From Clarkia xantiana subsp. parviflora (lineage: Eukaryota > Streptophyta > Magnoliopsida > Myrtales > Onagraceae), in NCBI GenBank assembly GCA_036873135.1, contig JAPTYO010000011.1, forward strand, positions 8,609,071 through 8,673,070: a stretch of DNA of 64,000 nucleotides, given 5' to 3'. Below are positions 32,483 through 43,900 of this stretch, one piece after another. The number at the start of each line of letters is the position of its first letter. Within the stretch, counting starts at the first letter, position 1. The notes under the pieces were generated by a model. That model had not been told where the DNA came from. It did no database searches and worked only from the letters and a program-made list of their open reading frames with translations. The position numbers and the translations under genes were made by a program.

Positions 32483-33003
32483 TTAATAACTAAAAACTAT
32501 CCAAGGTTTATCATAGTTAGGTGTCTGAAGTTTTAAATATTAAACTATAGTTTTCAAGGTTTCAATTTTGTTAAAATGTGGTGTCTCGGTGTGATTACTT
32601 TAGAGAAGTCAATTCCGACGAAACCCTCTGTCAAATTCGAGCTCTCATACACACTTCATTCTCGTCATCTTGCTAGGACCGTCACCTAAGAAGCTGGCCA
32701 CATTTGCGCAAGTAAATCTCTCTCTATTGTCCTTTGAAAATGACTCCACACCACTCTTCTAGAAACTTTTTTTTTAATGTTCAATTTTTGGGTGAAATTT
32801 GACGATTTTGTGAAAAGTAAAGAGTGATGGATTATAAGTGGGTAGGTGGGTTGATGAAAATGATTGAATGGAGATGAAAAGTCGCGCAGAGACACCCAAT
32901 TTCAACATAATGAAACTTGGGACAGTCCATTTTAACATTTCAAATTTCAGACACCTAATTTTAACATAGGGTAAACATTGGACAGTTTTTTAGTTATTAA
33001 CCC
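32483..33003. mobile_element. Fold-back MULE-like element (MULE 1)
   Basis: Left arm 'ttaataactaaaaactatcc...taggtgtctgaagttt' (32483-32545) is the imperfect reverse complement of the right end '...aaatttcagacacctaattt...gacagttttttagttattaa' (32938-33000). The arms extend over 100 bp to 'gtgtctc'/'gagacac' (32580-32588; 32889-32895). The layout and the motif 'ggtgtctgaagtttt' resemble the MULE in the KEA intron. No clean 9-bp target duplication was found; the left tip adjoins the copia LTR end. Confidence 0.6.
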
Positions 33004-33128
33004 AAAAAGAAATGTCGAGAGTTTTGTTTTATCATTCATGTCGATTTTATTAAAAAAAACTATTACAAGCTAAAAGTTAGAAAATGACCGCTCTGGAGGG
33101 ATTGGTAAACATTCAAATCCCGAACAAG

Positions 33129-35665
33129 TAGAGTTTTAGACGTGTACGTCGGGTTGACGGGTCTTCAATCCGAGTAACACTTCTCACGGGTAATCTGTTC
33201 TTCTTTCCGATCCGTTTAGCTTGCCGATGTAATCCGTTACTCTGCTCCTCGCAAACCTGCACAATAGGCAGTACCGAGCACGGAGAGGGGGTGGTGCTCG
33301 GTGAACCCTCTCTGATGCCTAAGTAAGTTCGAGTTTCTAGAGAGAGGAAATTTTAGAGAGAAGACAGAACTAAAGCGTGTAAAGATGCAACATGATACTG
33401 TAAACACTCGATTTTGACCCGGACGTAACGACGTTACACATGATACGTCGAATTCCGGACGCGTCAAGCCACAAAGTCTCCAAAAATGCTCAAGGGCACA
33501 TTAGGGAAGTTATTATAAAATATATTTTAAATTATTTCGAATTTATTTAATATTTTCGGAATATTTAAAAATATATATATATAATAATTAGTTTTTTTAT
33601 TTTAGAAAATTATCTGTAAGATATTTATCTCAAGATATTATTTTTTATTAAAAAAAATAATTATCTGTAAAGATAAATATCCTTAGGAATATTCTCTAGA
33701 ATAATTATCTTTTATTTGAATTTTATCTGTAATCTAGACTAGGTTTTTAGTATAAATAGGGGTCTAGGTTTACATTGTAAAACACACAGAGAAAAAAACA
33801 CCACAAAAAGCAATAATACACTATTCATCGGGATCCGTGCGATTTTCGTCCTCTAGTGCTCAGAAAAAATTTGATTTAATTTTATTTATTTGTTTATTTA
33901 TTTATTTATTTTGTGTTGTCTTCTCCCCGCTGCAGCCTTGGTCGCCGGCGACCGGCCGGCTCCGCCGGTCAGCCCAGCCCTCCGGCCACGCCGTTCCCCT
34001 GCCACGACGCCGCCACGCCTCAACCTCGCCGTCCGCCTCGTCCCAGGCCCCACCGACGCGTCGTTCGTCCACCGCCGTTCCAAATCAGCCCTCCGACGGT
34101 CAGCCCGCGTCGACCGTCCCTGTTGTCCGCCTAGCCCGACGACCTGCGCCGCCAGACCCAGATCCCGACTGGACTGGAGCTCTGACCGCCGCTCGTCTGA
34201 TCGCCGTGCACCGCCCACCTGCTGGTCCGACCCCTGTCTAGATTTCCAGCCAAACTCCTCAGATCGGAACCATCCAGCACCCCCGTCTCCGGAATCACCA
34301 TTTGCTACTCAGCCCGCCGTCGGATCCCGTCCGCCCATCACCCAGCCGGAGCCCCGCCTGGCTCCGTCCGCCCCTGCCGCTCGCCGGACCACCAGATGAG
34401 ACCTGCGCAGGTCTCTTCATCTTCCCCGCTGATTTTTTTTAATTTATTTATTTAATAATTTATTATTAATATTTGATTATTAGGTTTTCTGTTTTGAATT
34501 ATTATATTACAATTAATTAAAAATTTAAATGTAATTAGTTAGATCTAATTAATAGTTTAAATGTAATTGGTAAAATTTAATTAGTAATTTAATTGTAATT
34601 GACTAATTTTAAATAGCATGTTAGAAGTTTTTTTTTTAGTATTTTAGATTTCATCTTTACTAGGAGTTATAGGTCATGATTAACCTTTTAGATTTAGGAA
34701 TATATCTGATTAATACTTTTTATGATGAAATTTGATTAATTTTGACATTTTTAGATTAATTGAGCGTAATGTATGCAAATGATAAAATTGACAAATTAAG
34801 TAAATTGAGTACCGAAAGGGCGTAATTAAAAATTATATTTTTAATTCGTAATAGAACCCCCGAACTCGAACTTCTGATCGTAGACCGATTCTATACCTAG
34901 GTGTTTAATCAATTATTCGCTTAGGTAATTTAGGATTCTAGTTAGCCTTACAATTAACTAGTGGCGACTCTATTCGAAATGCACGTTTTCAAAATGTTTA
35001 TCGCCTTAGGTCAGATTTTAGGTCTGACAGATACCAATGAATAGAACTTGAGCAATATATATAGACTATAGGGGGATTAATGTGGCTTAATGACACTGTT
35101 AACCCCTAAACATACTTAATTAACACATAATGATAGGATTAAACCCTTAATAGCATGGAGAGGTGGGTGAAAAAGTCTAAGTGTGAGTCAGGTAAAGAGA
35201 TGTCGGGATGCCACGAGGGATGGTCCATGTGACAAGGTTCGGGAAGGGTCTCGGATCCTTCGAGGTCGGACGAAAATCCTACCCCATACGCTTAGGATTG
35301 GACTAGGCAGTCCAATCCCTACATGTAGAGATCGGGTGTGGTCACCTGATCTCCATGTGTGGAGATCGGGTGCCACACCCGATCCCTATATGAGGAGATC
35401 GGGTGTGGACACCTGATCTCCATGTGTGGAGATTGGGTGCCACACCCGATCCCTATATGAGAAGATCGGGTGTGGTCACCCGATCTCTAGGGGTAGAGAT
35501 CGGGTGGTTGACGGCTCGGGCGGGTGTTTCCGCCTGGCCGGGTCACCTTAGTTCGTGGATTGCGTGTCCGGGTCAAAGCTTCAAATTATAATCGTAAGTG
35601 GGGTGGTCAAAATAAGACAATCTGAATGGAGACGAGTTCAAATTGGGCGTATATCCATCATAGAG
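33129..35665 (-). mobile_element. Solo LTR of the A/B/C family, interrupted by another solo LTR
   Basis: Right end GGGCGTATATCCATCA (35645-35660) and left end TTTTAGACGTGTACGTCGGG (33134) are the two ends of an LTR like that of element C (59413-60153), in reverse orientation. It is flanked by a perfect TAGAG duplication (33129-33133, 35661-35665). About 890 bp remains when the nested solo LTR is removed. The palindrome array here (35320-35510) uses different units ('gatctccatgtgtggagatc', 'gatccctatatgaggagatc'). No internal region is left, as expected after LTR-LTR recombination. Confidence 0.85.
33394..35034 (+). mobile_element. Solo LTR of the Tat/Ogre-like family, nested in the previous LTR
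   Basis: TGTAAACACTCG (33399) to TTAGGTCTGACA (35029), 1631 bp, with a perfect GATAC duplication on both sides (33394-33398, 35030-35034). It is homologous to the LTR at 506-1979 in reverse orientation. A TATA-like 'tataaatagggg' is at 33752-33763. A GC-rich block (33935-34400) creates long spurious proline-rich frames. Confidence 0.92.
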
Positions 35666-36990
35666 CAAGTACAAACATAATAACAGAGTTACGACTAGAA
35701 GTAAATAAACTAGAACAGCAGCTCGGCTTAACAGTAAAGTTGACCCCAAGTAAAGAATAACATCTTGGTGAGGAGGAATCCAACCGATACGGCAGCGAGT
35801 TCACCCATTCGGAGAAGAAAAGGAACCTCCATCAAGACCGACAAAGCTAATAGAGGACCTGCACAACAAGCGATACCAGACAGGACCCACAGTAAATCTG
35901 AACCACAAACAACTCCATTAACACACAAAGATGACTGCATGACTGGTGTAGAGAGTTCTAATTGATAGGGGCTGGACGAAACCAGGTACCGAAGCGCCCC
36001 TGACTGTGGAACATCCGCGAAGGACTAGCGCACGAGTGAGGTGCCATAGAAATACTATGCTTCTCCAATAGGAGAAGAGTTTGAGAATGAGATACGACCG
36101 TGACCGCGGTCATATCGTGGGTACCCCGAAGGGTAAATATCATGCAGTCGTTTGTGTGATGAACAGAGCGTTAGTTCTGACGAATTATGAGTTCAACTGA
36201 AAGGGGTAGATGGGGGAGGGTAGTGGGAAGTATAGTCGAGTTTGAGCTTAACTCGGTGGACAGCATCCACGACGACGCGTGGAGGCGCGAGGGCGATCGA
36301 CGTTGGGGGAGGAAGTTGTCCTAGGCAGAGCGTGACAGCGTGTGGCGGCGCGTGATGGCGTGTGACGATGCGTGAGAGTGGGTGGGCAGTCGTAAGATGG
36401 TGCGTGGCGGAGCGAATACGCGTGGAAGCACATGTGGTGGCGCGTGATGGTGTGTGGTGGTGCGAGAAGGCGGGTAGTGGGCTCGCGACCGGTGCGTAGG
36501 TGGCGCGTCTGTAAGGGCGGAGGGCGTGGATGTTTGCGGGGTGGGTGGAAAGGCTCGACTGGGGTTTGGTGGGGGTGGGTGTGTTGATTGTGGTGTAGGG
36601 GGTATCAGGGGGTTCTTTTGCGGGCTCGGGGGAAGCGGTCGTGGGGTAAAGGCGAGGTAGAACAAGGCCATCTGCGGTGAGAAGATAGAACTCCACATTT
36701 GCTTTGGCTTTTTCCGGAGTTGGTGCTCCGCAATTGACCCTGAAGAAGTGTGCCGAGGCAGTGACTACCTTCCGCGCGCGCGCGCGGGGGGGGGGGGGGG
36801 GGGGGGGGTGGGGGGTGGGAGTTGAGAGCTTCCAAATAGTGTAATTCTATTTGGCTCCCTTCCAAGTTGAATGAATAATGTCGAGAGTTCGATGGGATAG
36901 AAAGCGCAAGAACTCGTTAATTCAAAAGAATGCCGAGAATTTAACGCAGGATTGATGAAAACTTCAATTTTTCATTAACCGATTAATAAC
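35666..36990. other. Unidentified region with GTG/GC-rich block and G-run
   Basis: No gene recognised. 35666-36190 has no long frame. 36190-36700 is G-rich with many 'ggcgcgtgatggtg'-type degenerate repeats, giving P/H/T-rich frames on the minus strand that look like composition artefacts. A (CG)n tract followed by a run of more than 20 G lies at 36771-36825. Confidence 0.4.
36771..36825. repeat. Simple repeat: (CG)n then poly-G
   Basis: CGCGCGCGCGCGCG followed by an almost uninterrupted G tract. It has Z-DNA and G-quadruplex potential and is prone to sequencing length error. Confidence 0.9.
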
Positions 36991-36995
36991 TAAAT

Positions 36996-37215
36996 AACTG
37001 AATGTCAACGAGCCCCGCTGACCCGCAGGTCCCCGACCCGGTTTTGACCCGCCGACCCGCGGGTCACGGGACGGGCTCGAGGCGGGGCGGACTCGTGCCG
37101 AGTCTAGGGGCGCGGGGCCCCGAAGACCCGCTCTGAAGTGCCTATATATAATATATGTTAATATGATGTAACATTTACTATACAATATGGTTAATATAGT
37201 ACATATATAAAATAA
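36996..37215. mobile_element. Truncated relative of the hAT element at 54675
   Basis: 'tgtcaacgagccccgctgacccgc' and the 'gacccgcgggtcacgggacgggctcgaggcggggc' block, then an AT-rich part with 'atataatatatgttaatatg', mirror the arrangement at 54675-54870 and 55000-55135 ('gtcaacggggcagggcggg', 'gacccgcgacccatgtgatggg'). No matching 8-bp duplication or second terminus was found, so it is a relic. Confidence 0.5.
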
Positions 37216-38612
37216 CAAGGACCAAATTATAAATAGATGTAAATTTAGATTATTTGGATTCAGTAATTTGGATGGTGTTTGGATTTATATTTTGTGATGA
37301 ATTTGATGTGTTTGTTGTTTGTATTTTATTGGTGTTTAGATTTGGTGTTGTTGTTGTTTGTATTATTCAAAGGCAATAGTGTTATACGATTGGACATGAC
37401 AATACATTAATTTTTAATCACGAAATTATTTGTGTTTATTTCCCCGCAATATTTCATGTATGCGCATTTATACTCTTTTTGTCCTTTATATTATTTTCTA
37501 TATATATTTTTTTCCATTTTAGTTATCATACAAAAAGCACTAAATTCAAATTTCTACATACCACTTAACGATGAAATAGGGCAAAAAATAAAAAATAAAA
37601 ACTTAACAATGACAAGAATTTTATCAATGAGTTAGGTACTCCAGAAAGGACTCACAGATTACTGTACATGTTATTCATTTTTTAAAGAATTTTGACTTTA
37701 TTAATGAATAATTCAACAGGAACTACATAAAAATATATATAATAGAAAAACCATTATATAATATGCATAGAACTATATTTCATAAAATACTTATTCTAAT
37801 TTATAATATTGACACGAATCAAATATACGGATACTAAGTTATTTTATTATATGTAGTTGCAATTACCTTCTTAAACTTGCAAATGAATCAAACATATTGC
37901 AAAAATATCTCTCAAAAAATTTAGATTTGCATTTATCAATGCTAACAATGTATTCCAACATTAAAAAAAAAAAAAAATTGGTCGGATACGTGAATATACG
38001 TGCTTATACAATGGTGTATAGTTTTTATTTTCCATTATGAAGTTCAATTGTTGGGAGGAGCCTTTAAAAAGATTTGGAAATCATCAAGTAATATGTAACT
38101 ACCATATTGCGATGATAAATATGGAGGATCCATATCAACATAGAGAAAAAATATCCAAGCATTTGACGAAAACAATGATTGACAAAGAAAATCTTAGAAA
38201 CCGTCGACGACAATTTAATAGAATGATGGACCTCGATGATCCATCCAAAAAAATATATTCTCGAAAATGCCAACTTAAGTATCACAACAGACGCTACAAA
38301 TTTCAGATCACAAAAATATCTTCACAAGTTGCCGACAATGCTCAATTAAGATAAAAATATATATATAAGTTAAAGTATTATACATAGATATCTTAAATAT
38401 GTGGTAGAAATTTTTTTTTATATAGATTTGTGTAGTGGAACTTCATTTACCTTGAAAAAAAATAATACATATAAAAAATATTGATATAATAAAGTATGAA
38501 AAAACTACGAAATACGCAGATCAGAGTTAAATAAAAAAAAATTTTGAATAATAACAACATATTAATAATTTTCAAAAAAATAATAATAATAATTTGACCA
38601 AAAAAATTATTA
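37216..38612. other. AT-rich intergenic DNA, possibly body of a Helitron
   Basis: No recognised gene. A 105-codon frame (38037-38354, +) begins MKFNCWEEPLKRFGNHQ and is basic and asparagine/glutamine-rich. It has no family resemblance I can name and may be chance or a captured fragment. The region ends at a Helitron 3' terminus at 38641; the 5' TC end was not located. Confidence 0.4.
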
Positions 38613-38641
38613 ACCGCGCAACGCGCGGGTCAGCCAACTAG
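38613..38641 (+). mobile_element. Helitron 3' terminus (hairpin + CTAG)
   Basis: ACCGCGCAACGCGCGGGT forms a GC-rich 6-7 bp stem with a 3-nt loop (CCGCGC-AAC-GCGCGG). About 8 nt later comes CTAG immediately followed by T, the standard end of a plant Helitron inserted at an A|T site. This belongs to a rolling-circle transposon extending leftwards for an unknown distance. Confidence 0.7.
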
Positions 38642-39119
38642 TATATATATACTTAATCAACTTATGGTGGGGCGTGGGCAGTAATCAAGCTATTTAAATT
38701 ATAACTCAGTATAGCAGCAATTTACTCTGGATTCACAAAACATTTCAAATAAGTAAAATCCATCATGTTAGTTTAGGACTTTTTTCTTTTAACAAACAAA
38801 AATTGCATTTTTACTGTTTTTTTCTTTTTCTTTTTTGATTCCTTCAACATCAATTCCATGTTGCCATCCTACTCTATATCACTTGAGAGAAATGGCCAAA
38901 TTCAACATCCGAACATGTAGAGCCAAATTCAATTGAGCAGACAGATATAAAGAATCAATTTGCGAAAGATACAAAAGAAGAAGAGCAAAAACTAATTGCA
39001 GAGATAAGAAGTAGCCTGAAATTAGAGTCCCCCCAGCTAGAAACGAAAAAGAGAGAGAAGTACGAACAACGGATTTCAGAATTTAAGTTTAGTCGTTTAA
39101 GGGGCATTTGCACAATTAC

Positions 39120-39580
39120 CTAAGCACATACTCCATGCCGTATGATATGAATCCAAACCAGCCTCCATTCTTCTGCACGGCGGGTAGAAGCAGCTCCAGA
39201 ATCCACCAGGACCGCAGCATCAGCAAGCGTGTAGAGGAAGCTCTCAATTCGTGTAACAATTGCAGCGGAATCGACAGATGAGGCCAATTGTAGCGGTGGA
39301 ATCTCCCAGATGCTGAATCTCACTTGGAGGTTGCTGAACCGATGTTGATGATTGAGCGAGCGGAGGACGTGGTTTCCTTTGTTGATTACCGAGATGAGCG
39401 ACTCTTCGCCTTCGGTGACCGAGATGAGCGACTCTTCGGTGACATAGATGAGCGATTCTTCAGTGACTGAGATGAGCAACTCTTCAGTTCCAGTTGCCGG
39501 AGGATTGAGATGATTTGTATGAGAGAAATTGTAAACTAAAACTCTTAGCTGATTATGAATGGCGCATCGGTAATAGCATT
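39120..39580 (-). pseudogene. ALB3: ALBINO3 first-exon fragment (pseudogene or captured exon)
   Basis: The minus strand encodes VRFSIWEIPPLQLASSVDSA and AIVTRIESFLYTLADAAVLV, and in a second frame GGWFGFISYGMEYVL. This matches the N-terminal region of the thylakoid insertase ALB3 (pattern VRFS-EIPP, SSVD-AI-TR-ES-LYT-ADAAV, GGWFGFIS-ME-VL) just before its first membrane helix. The exon ends in a good splice donor (AG|GTAATT at 39120/39119) and intron-like DNA follows to about 38900. A frameshift near 39190 and a repeated TEESLISV segment (39390-39480) separate it from a normal gene, and no later exon is present. ALB3 normally inserts light-harvesting proteins in thylakoids; this copy cannot. 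Confidence 0.65.
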
Positions 39581-39801
39581 TTGTCAAAACCCCAACTCCA
39601 CATTGCTCCTCACCTATTCTTTCTACCTAAATTTTATTATATGTAGATTGTTATTTGCAATTCTGACTAATTTGTTTTCTTTACGAAAATAATATTTTGG
39701 AAAAAAAAAAAACTCAACATCGTAAGCATTGATTTTTGACAAACTTAAAAAAGAAATGTTTTTTTATTCAAACTTAATTTTTTTTATTCAAACTTGATCT
39801 C

Positions 39802-40611
39802 TAAGAGCACTTTCAATGGGCAAATTTGTTAGGACATTTGCTTAGTTGGAGGTGAGAAGTTATGACAAAATTTGTCTTCACCACTAATTGTCCCTTCACA
39901 TTTTTTTCCTCTTTCCTCTAAGTTGTCCTAAGGACATTTGTGTTTCCAAGATAATTACTTAATATATTCATTTTTAATACAAATAAAAACTTACAAAACA
40001 AATAATAACATTTATCTTCAACATATAAGTAGCCGATTTTTAGCCGTTATATTAACTACTTTGGCCAAAAAAAGTTAGTATTTTTTTCCGTAAAAAACAA
40101 GTTAGTAATTAACTAGAATTTTTGTTAGAATATTATATTTCTTAAACATATTTGAAAATTTCATAATACTTGTGTTAATTCCGTTTAAGTCTAATATAAG
40201 TGATTGGCAAAAAAAAATATTATGAGTGATTAATGATGTAGCTTTATTATTTAATATAATACTTAATACAATGAAATTTTTCTATTTTTTTTTATATTGT
40301 TAATGATTTAAATTATTTACTTTTTATATATTTTATAGATAATTATTTAAATAAACATTGATTTGTATGTATGATAATATGATTAAATAATTAAAAAAAC
40401 TAAATTTAAGTAAATATATATATTTATTTATATTATATAAACACCATATATATCCAAAATGGCTTGTCTAATGAGTCCAAAATGGATTTTGCCCATTGTG
40501 AGTACTTTGGACAAATTACATTTTTCTCTCTCTTTTATGACATATAGCTTATGTGGGCTGATGTAGCTGTAAATGTCCATCAAAATGTTTTTGCCATTGG
40601 AAATGCTCTAA
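39802..40611. mobile_element. Non-autonomous PIF/Harbinger-like element, 804 bp
   Basis: Terminal inverted repeats GAGCACTTTCAATGGGC (39805) and GCCATTGGAAATGCTC (ends 40608) are flanked by the 3-bp duplication TAA on both sides, typical of PIF/Harbinger (Tourist-like) elements. The interior is AT-rich and has no transposase. It ends 320 bp upstream of the KEA start codon, so it forms part of the distal promoter. Confidence 0.8.
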
Positions 40612-40930
40612 TGATGCTTGACGGATCCAGCTATGAATGAAGAAGTAAACAATTATAAAATAAGGCAAAATAGGTCCCCAAGCCAAACAAACGACTGCCT
40701 AATGCAAAAGAGAAGGCCAATATGGCGTAAATTACAATTTTCTCTGCAATTTCCTTTCCTAGTCCATTCATTCAATTCACACACCTTGACTTCACTTTGA
40801 CAGCTTTTCTCTCTGATCGTGGACCACCGGCACCAGCACACACCTACTGGCTACTGTTCCTCGATACACGACTGTGGATCTCACTATTCTCACCGGAGCA
40901 CAATCCTCGCCGGCGCTGGCATCTCTCGCT
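40612..40930 (+). promoter_or_regulatory. KEA promoter-proximal region and 5' UTR
   Basis: Between the Harbinger-like element and the KEA start codon. It is C/T-rich near the gene ('cttttctctctgatcg' at 40804-40819), as in many plant 5' UTRs. No unambiguous TATA box is seen. An upstream in-frame ATG at 40874 would add 19 residues without a signal-peptide pattern, so I prefer the ATG at 40931. Confidence 0.4.
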
Positions 40931-43900
40931 ATGCGCCAGGGACTAGGCTACGCCGTCCTGTTGCTTCTTCTCCTCCTCGCTGTGCTCCCTCGCTTCTCCT
41001 CCTCTCAACAGTTCAATGAGTCTCAGCTCCAGTTTACTGACTCGGGGGAGCCGAATGCTACTCTTGCCAAGGCCAAGGACAGCTTTGCTGACATGATCGA
41101 TCGCGCTCTCGAGAAAGAGTTTCCGGAGAGTGAACAAAATGAAGGTTTGCCGATCTGAGCTTAACTCTGTTGAATGTGGATCAGTGTTATTGGTTTGAGT
41201 CATGTGGATTGCTCTGTGATTGATTCAACATGTTTCCTTTTCTTCCGTTTACATCTAGAAATCACTTAGAAACTGCGATCAATCTCAACACTTTCCAATT
41301 GCAATGGCCTGATTATTATTTGATCCCCTTCTATAGAGTACGAGAAAATGTATTGGCTTGCATGTCTCCAAGAGCTAGAGATCACTTATTGCTACTAATA
41401 AGTCGATCTGATTTTTAATTCTTACTATGCTTTTACTGAGATTTACTGTGTATTAATGACAGAGACGGACTCTGGCAGCTTCAACAATAGCGTATCTGGG
41501 CAGCAGGTTGGTTATAGACATAGTCATGGTGTCTTTTAAATTTTTGAAGTTGTGTAACGACTGGAATTATGACATGCATGTTTATACAATTCTTTCCTAG
41601 TTCCCTTATATGAAAAAGTTAGTTTCTTATTGCACGATGTTGTGCAGATTAATATTTTTCTGATTCTATATGTAGCACTAGTATCCTGATTGTATATATA
41701 TATAGAATAAACGGAGAATACATTTTGGCCAAAAAAAGAAGAGGGGTAATACATGGAAATGGATACAACTTTCATTTCGCTATAACAGGATACAAGAAGA
41801 GTGTCTGTGCCCTGTGCAGTTATGATAACTTGAATAATATAATTGTTGTTACTCCTAATGATAGAATGTGATTTAGATGCATTACTTACTTTTTGTTACC
41901 TATTCTTGTCCTTCGTGTTAATCAGGCAGTTCTAGAAACGGTGGCCAGAGTGAACCCCAAGAAGAATGACACAAAAGGCAAAGAGGACAAGTACTATCTT
42001 TTTCTCTTATTTGGCCATCCAATACTCACAATTTGTAATGATAATTTTGAAAATGTGTATTCTTAATGAAGTGGTAAACGTACTTGCTCTACTACAGTAG
42101 GTCATTTCAACTTCACAACCTGTTCAAGAATGATAATGCACAAGAAGATACAGCAACATTAATTGATCGAAAGGTGTGATTGCTTAAATGGGTATCTGTT
42201 TCTACATGCATCGTGACAGCTAATGTTAATGAATCTTCTCCGTTTGCAGGATAATGTCTTTATCATATCCAATTTTAACTCAAAATTTCCAGTACTGCAG
42301 TTAGACCAAAGGTAGAGACTAATACTACGAAAATGATTAAATTTCTATCATGGTGATATTTGAAAGCTGATATTCTTTTTGTATAGGTTAATATCTGATC
42401 TGGTGCTAGTTATTGTTTCGGCGACTTGTGGAGGGATTGCCTTTAATTGTGCTGGACAACTGGTCTTGCCTTTTTCCCTATCTTATGATTATGACAATTC
42501 GCCTATAGCCAGCATTACTGCCATTGCTGATTCTATTCATAATGGTTGCACATAAACTACACAGGTTATTACTGGTTATTTGCTAGCAGGAGCAATGATT
42601 GGACCTGGAGGATTTAACTTGATAAGTGAAATGGTTCAAGTAAGTTTTTTTTTTGTTTTCTTTCATAAATTAGCTATTCTGATTCATTGATTATCTTTTC
42701 ACAATCTGGACATTACACCATCTTCATTTTGTAGTAAATGGTTCTTGTGTCTCTTAACATTTAGAAATGTGCTACAGTTAGAAGTGGGAATTATTTCTAT
42801 CCAGTTCTACATTCAGAGAGGAAAAACAATTCAATCTAGTTATATTTCGGCAAAAAGAAAATCAAGCTATATTTGGATTTGATAGATTCAGATAGCTTTC
42901 TTGGGTTTTGATGAGTTTCAAATGCATATTTAGGCCGGTTAATCAGATTGTCTCTTTCATTTGGAAAGATTTGCATGTTATGATGAAGTCCATCTGGTTT
43001 TGGTCCCTGTAGCTTGGTTCTTCTATAGCACTGGCTTATGTAGCATGTTATAGCATTAGATATTAGACAAGCCATAAAATGTTCTGTGGACTCCGTGGAG
43101 TCAAAGTTGGTAAGTGATCTTCAGGTGGGTGATTTTCCATATAATTAATATAATTATAGTGTGATTAAGACCAAAATACCACCTTCCTGGCAAGTCATGT
43201 AGTTTAGTGGAGATAAGGGGTTTATGCATTTCAGTAATTCCTATAGTGGGCTTATTCTATTTGCTTCTTCTGGTTTCCTACAGGTTGAGACAGTAGCTCA
43301 GTTCGGTGTTATTTTTCTTCTTTTTGGTCTAGGCTTGGAGTTCTCCATGGCAAAGGTTTTTGATAGAGATATTTCTTCACATTTCCTGACGTTCTAAACT
43401 TTTGGTTCTTACAGTTGTTCAAAGTTAACATTTTCGTCTTTAACATTGCTGCAGCTTCGAGTTGTCCGAGCTGTTGCAGTTCTTGGTGGTCTGCTGCAGA
43501 TATTCCTCTTCATGTGCTTTGGTGGTATTATTGCCTCGGTATGTGTCATGGAAATCTGCTTTGTCTAGTCGGTGCTAAATGATCCTCCTGCTTTTCCTTC
43601 ACATAAAATGTCCTTCCGCTCCAAATTTGATCTTGCTCAAAGGTCTACTTTTGTAACTTCACATGAATGCAAATTTAAAGTAGGCAAGGACGGCGTGGCG
43701 AAGCTATCTTAAGTACAACATGCTATCAGGGATGGAACCATTAGAGTCCAGGACCCAGGGGGCAATATATAGAGTTGAACATCTAAGCTAAGGGAGCAAA
43801 ATATTGAGTTGAGCTCTTAAGTGAAAGCAAACTGAAGTTATAAATTCATAATAAAATTTGGATTCATAATCAATGATATTACTAACTTTATCTTCCAAAA

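Noticed and set aside
33837..34399. Proline/arginine-rich frames of 134 and 169 codons
   Set aside because: Inside the solo LTR with GATAC duplication; composition artefact of the GC-rich block, and several frames are open at once.
36193..36865. P/T/H-rich minus-strand frames
   Set aside because: They come from GTG/GCG-rich degenerate repeats; no start context, domain or conservation.
38037..38354. 105-codon basic frame as a gene
   Set aside because: No recognisable family, AT-rich surroundings, no splice or promoter support; mentioned only as part of the intergenic entry.
40874..40930. Upstream in-frame ATG as the KEA start
   Set aside because: The extra 19 residues would bury the signal peptide; the ATG at 40931 gives a clean N-terminal hydrophobic signal.
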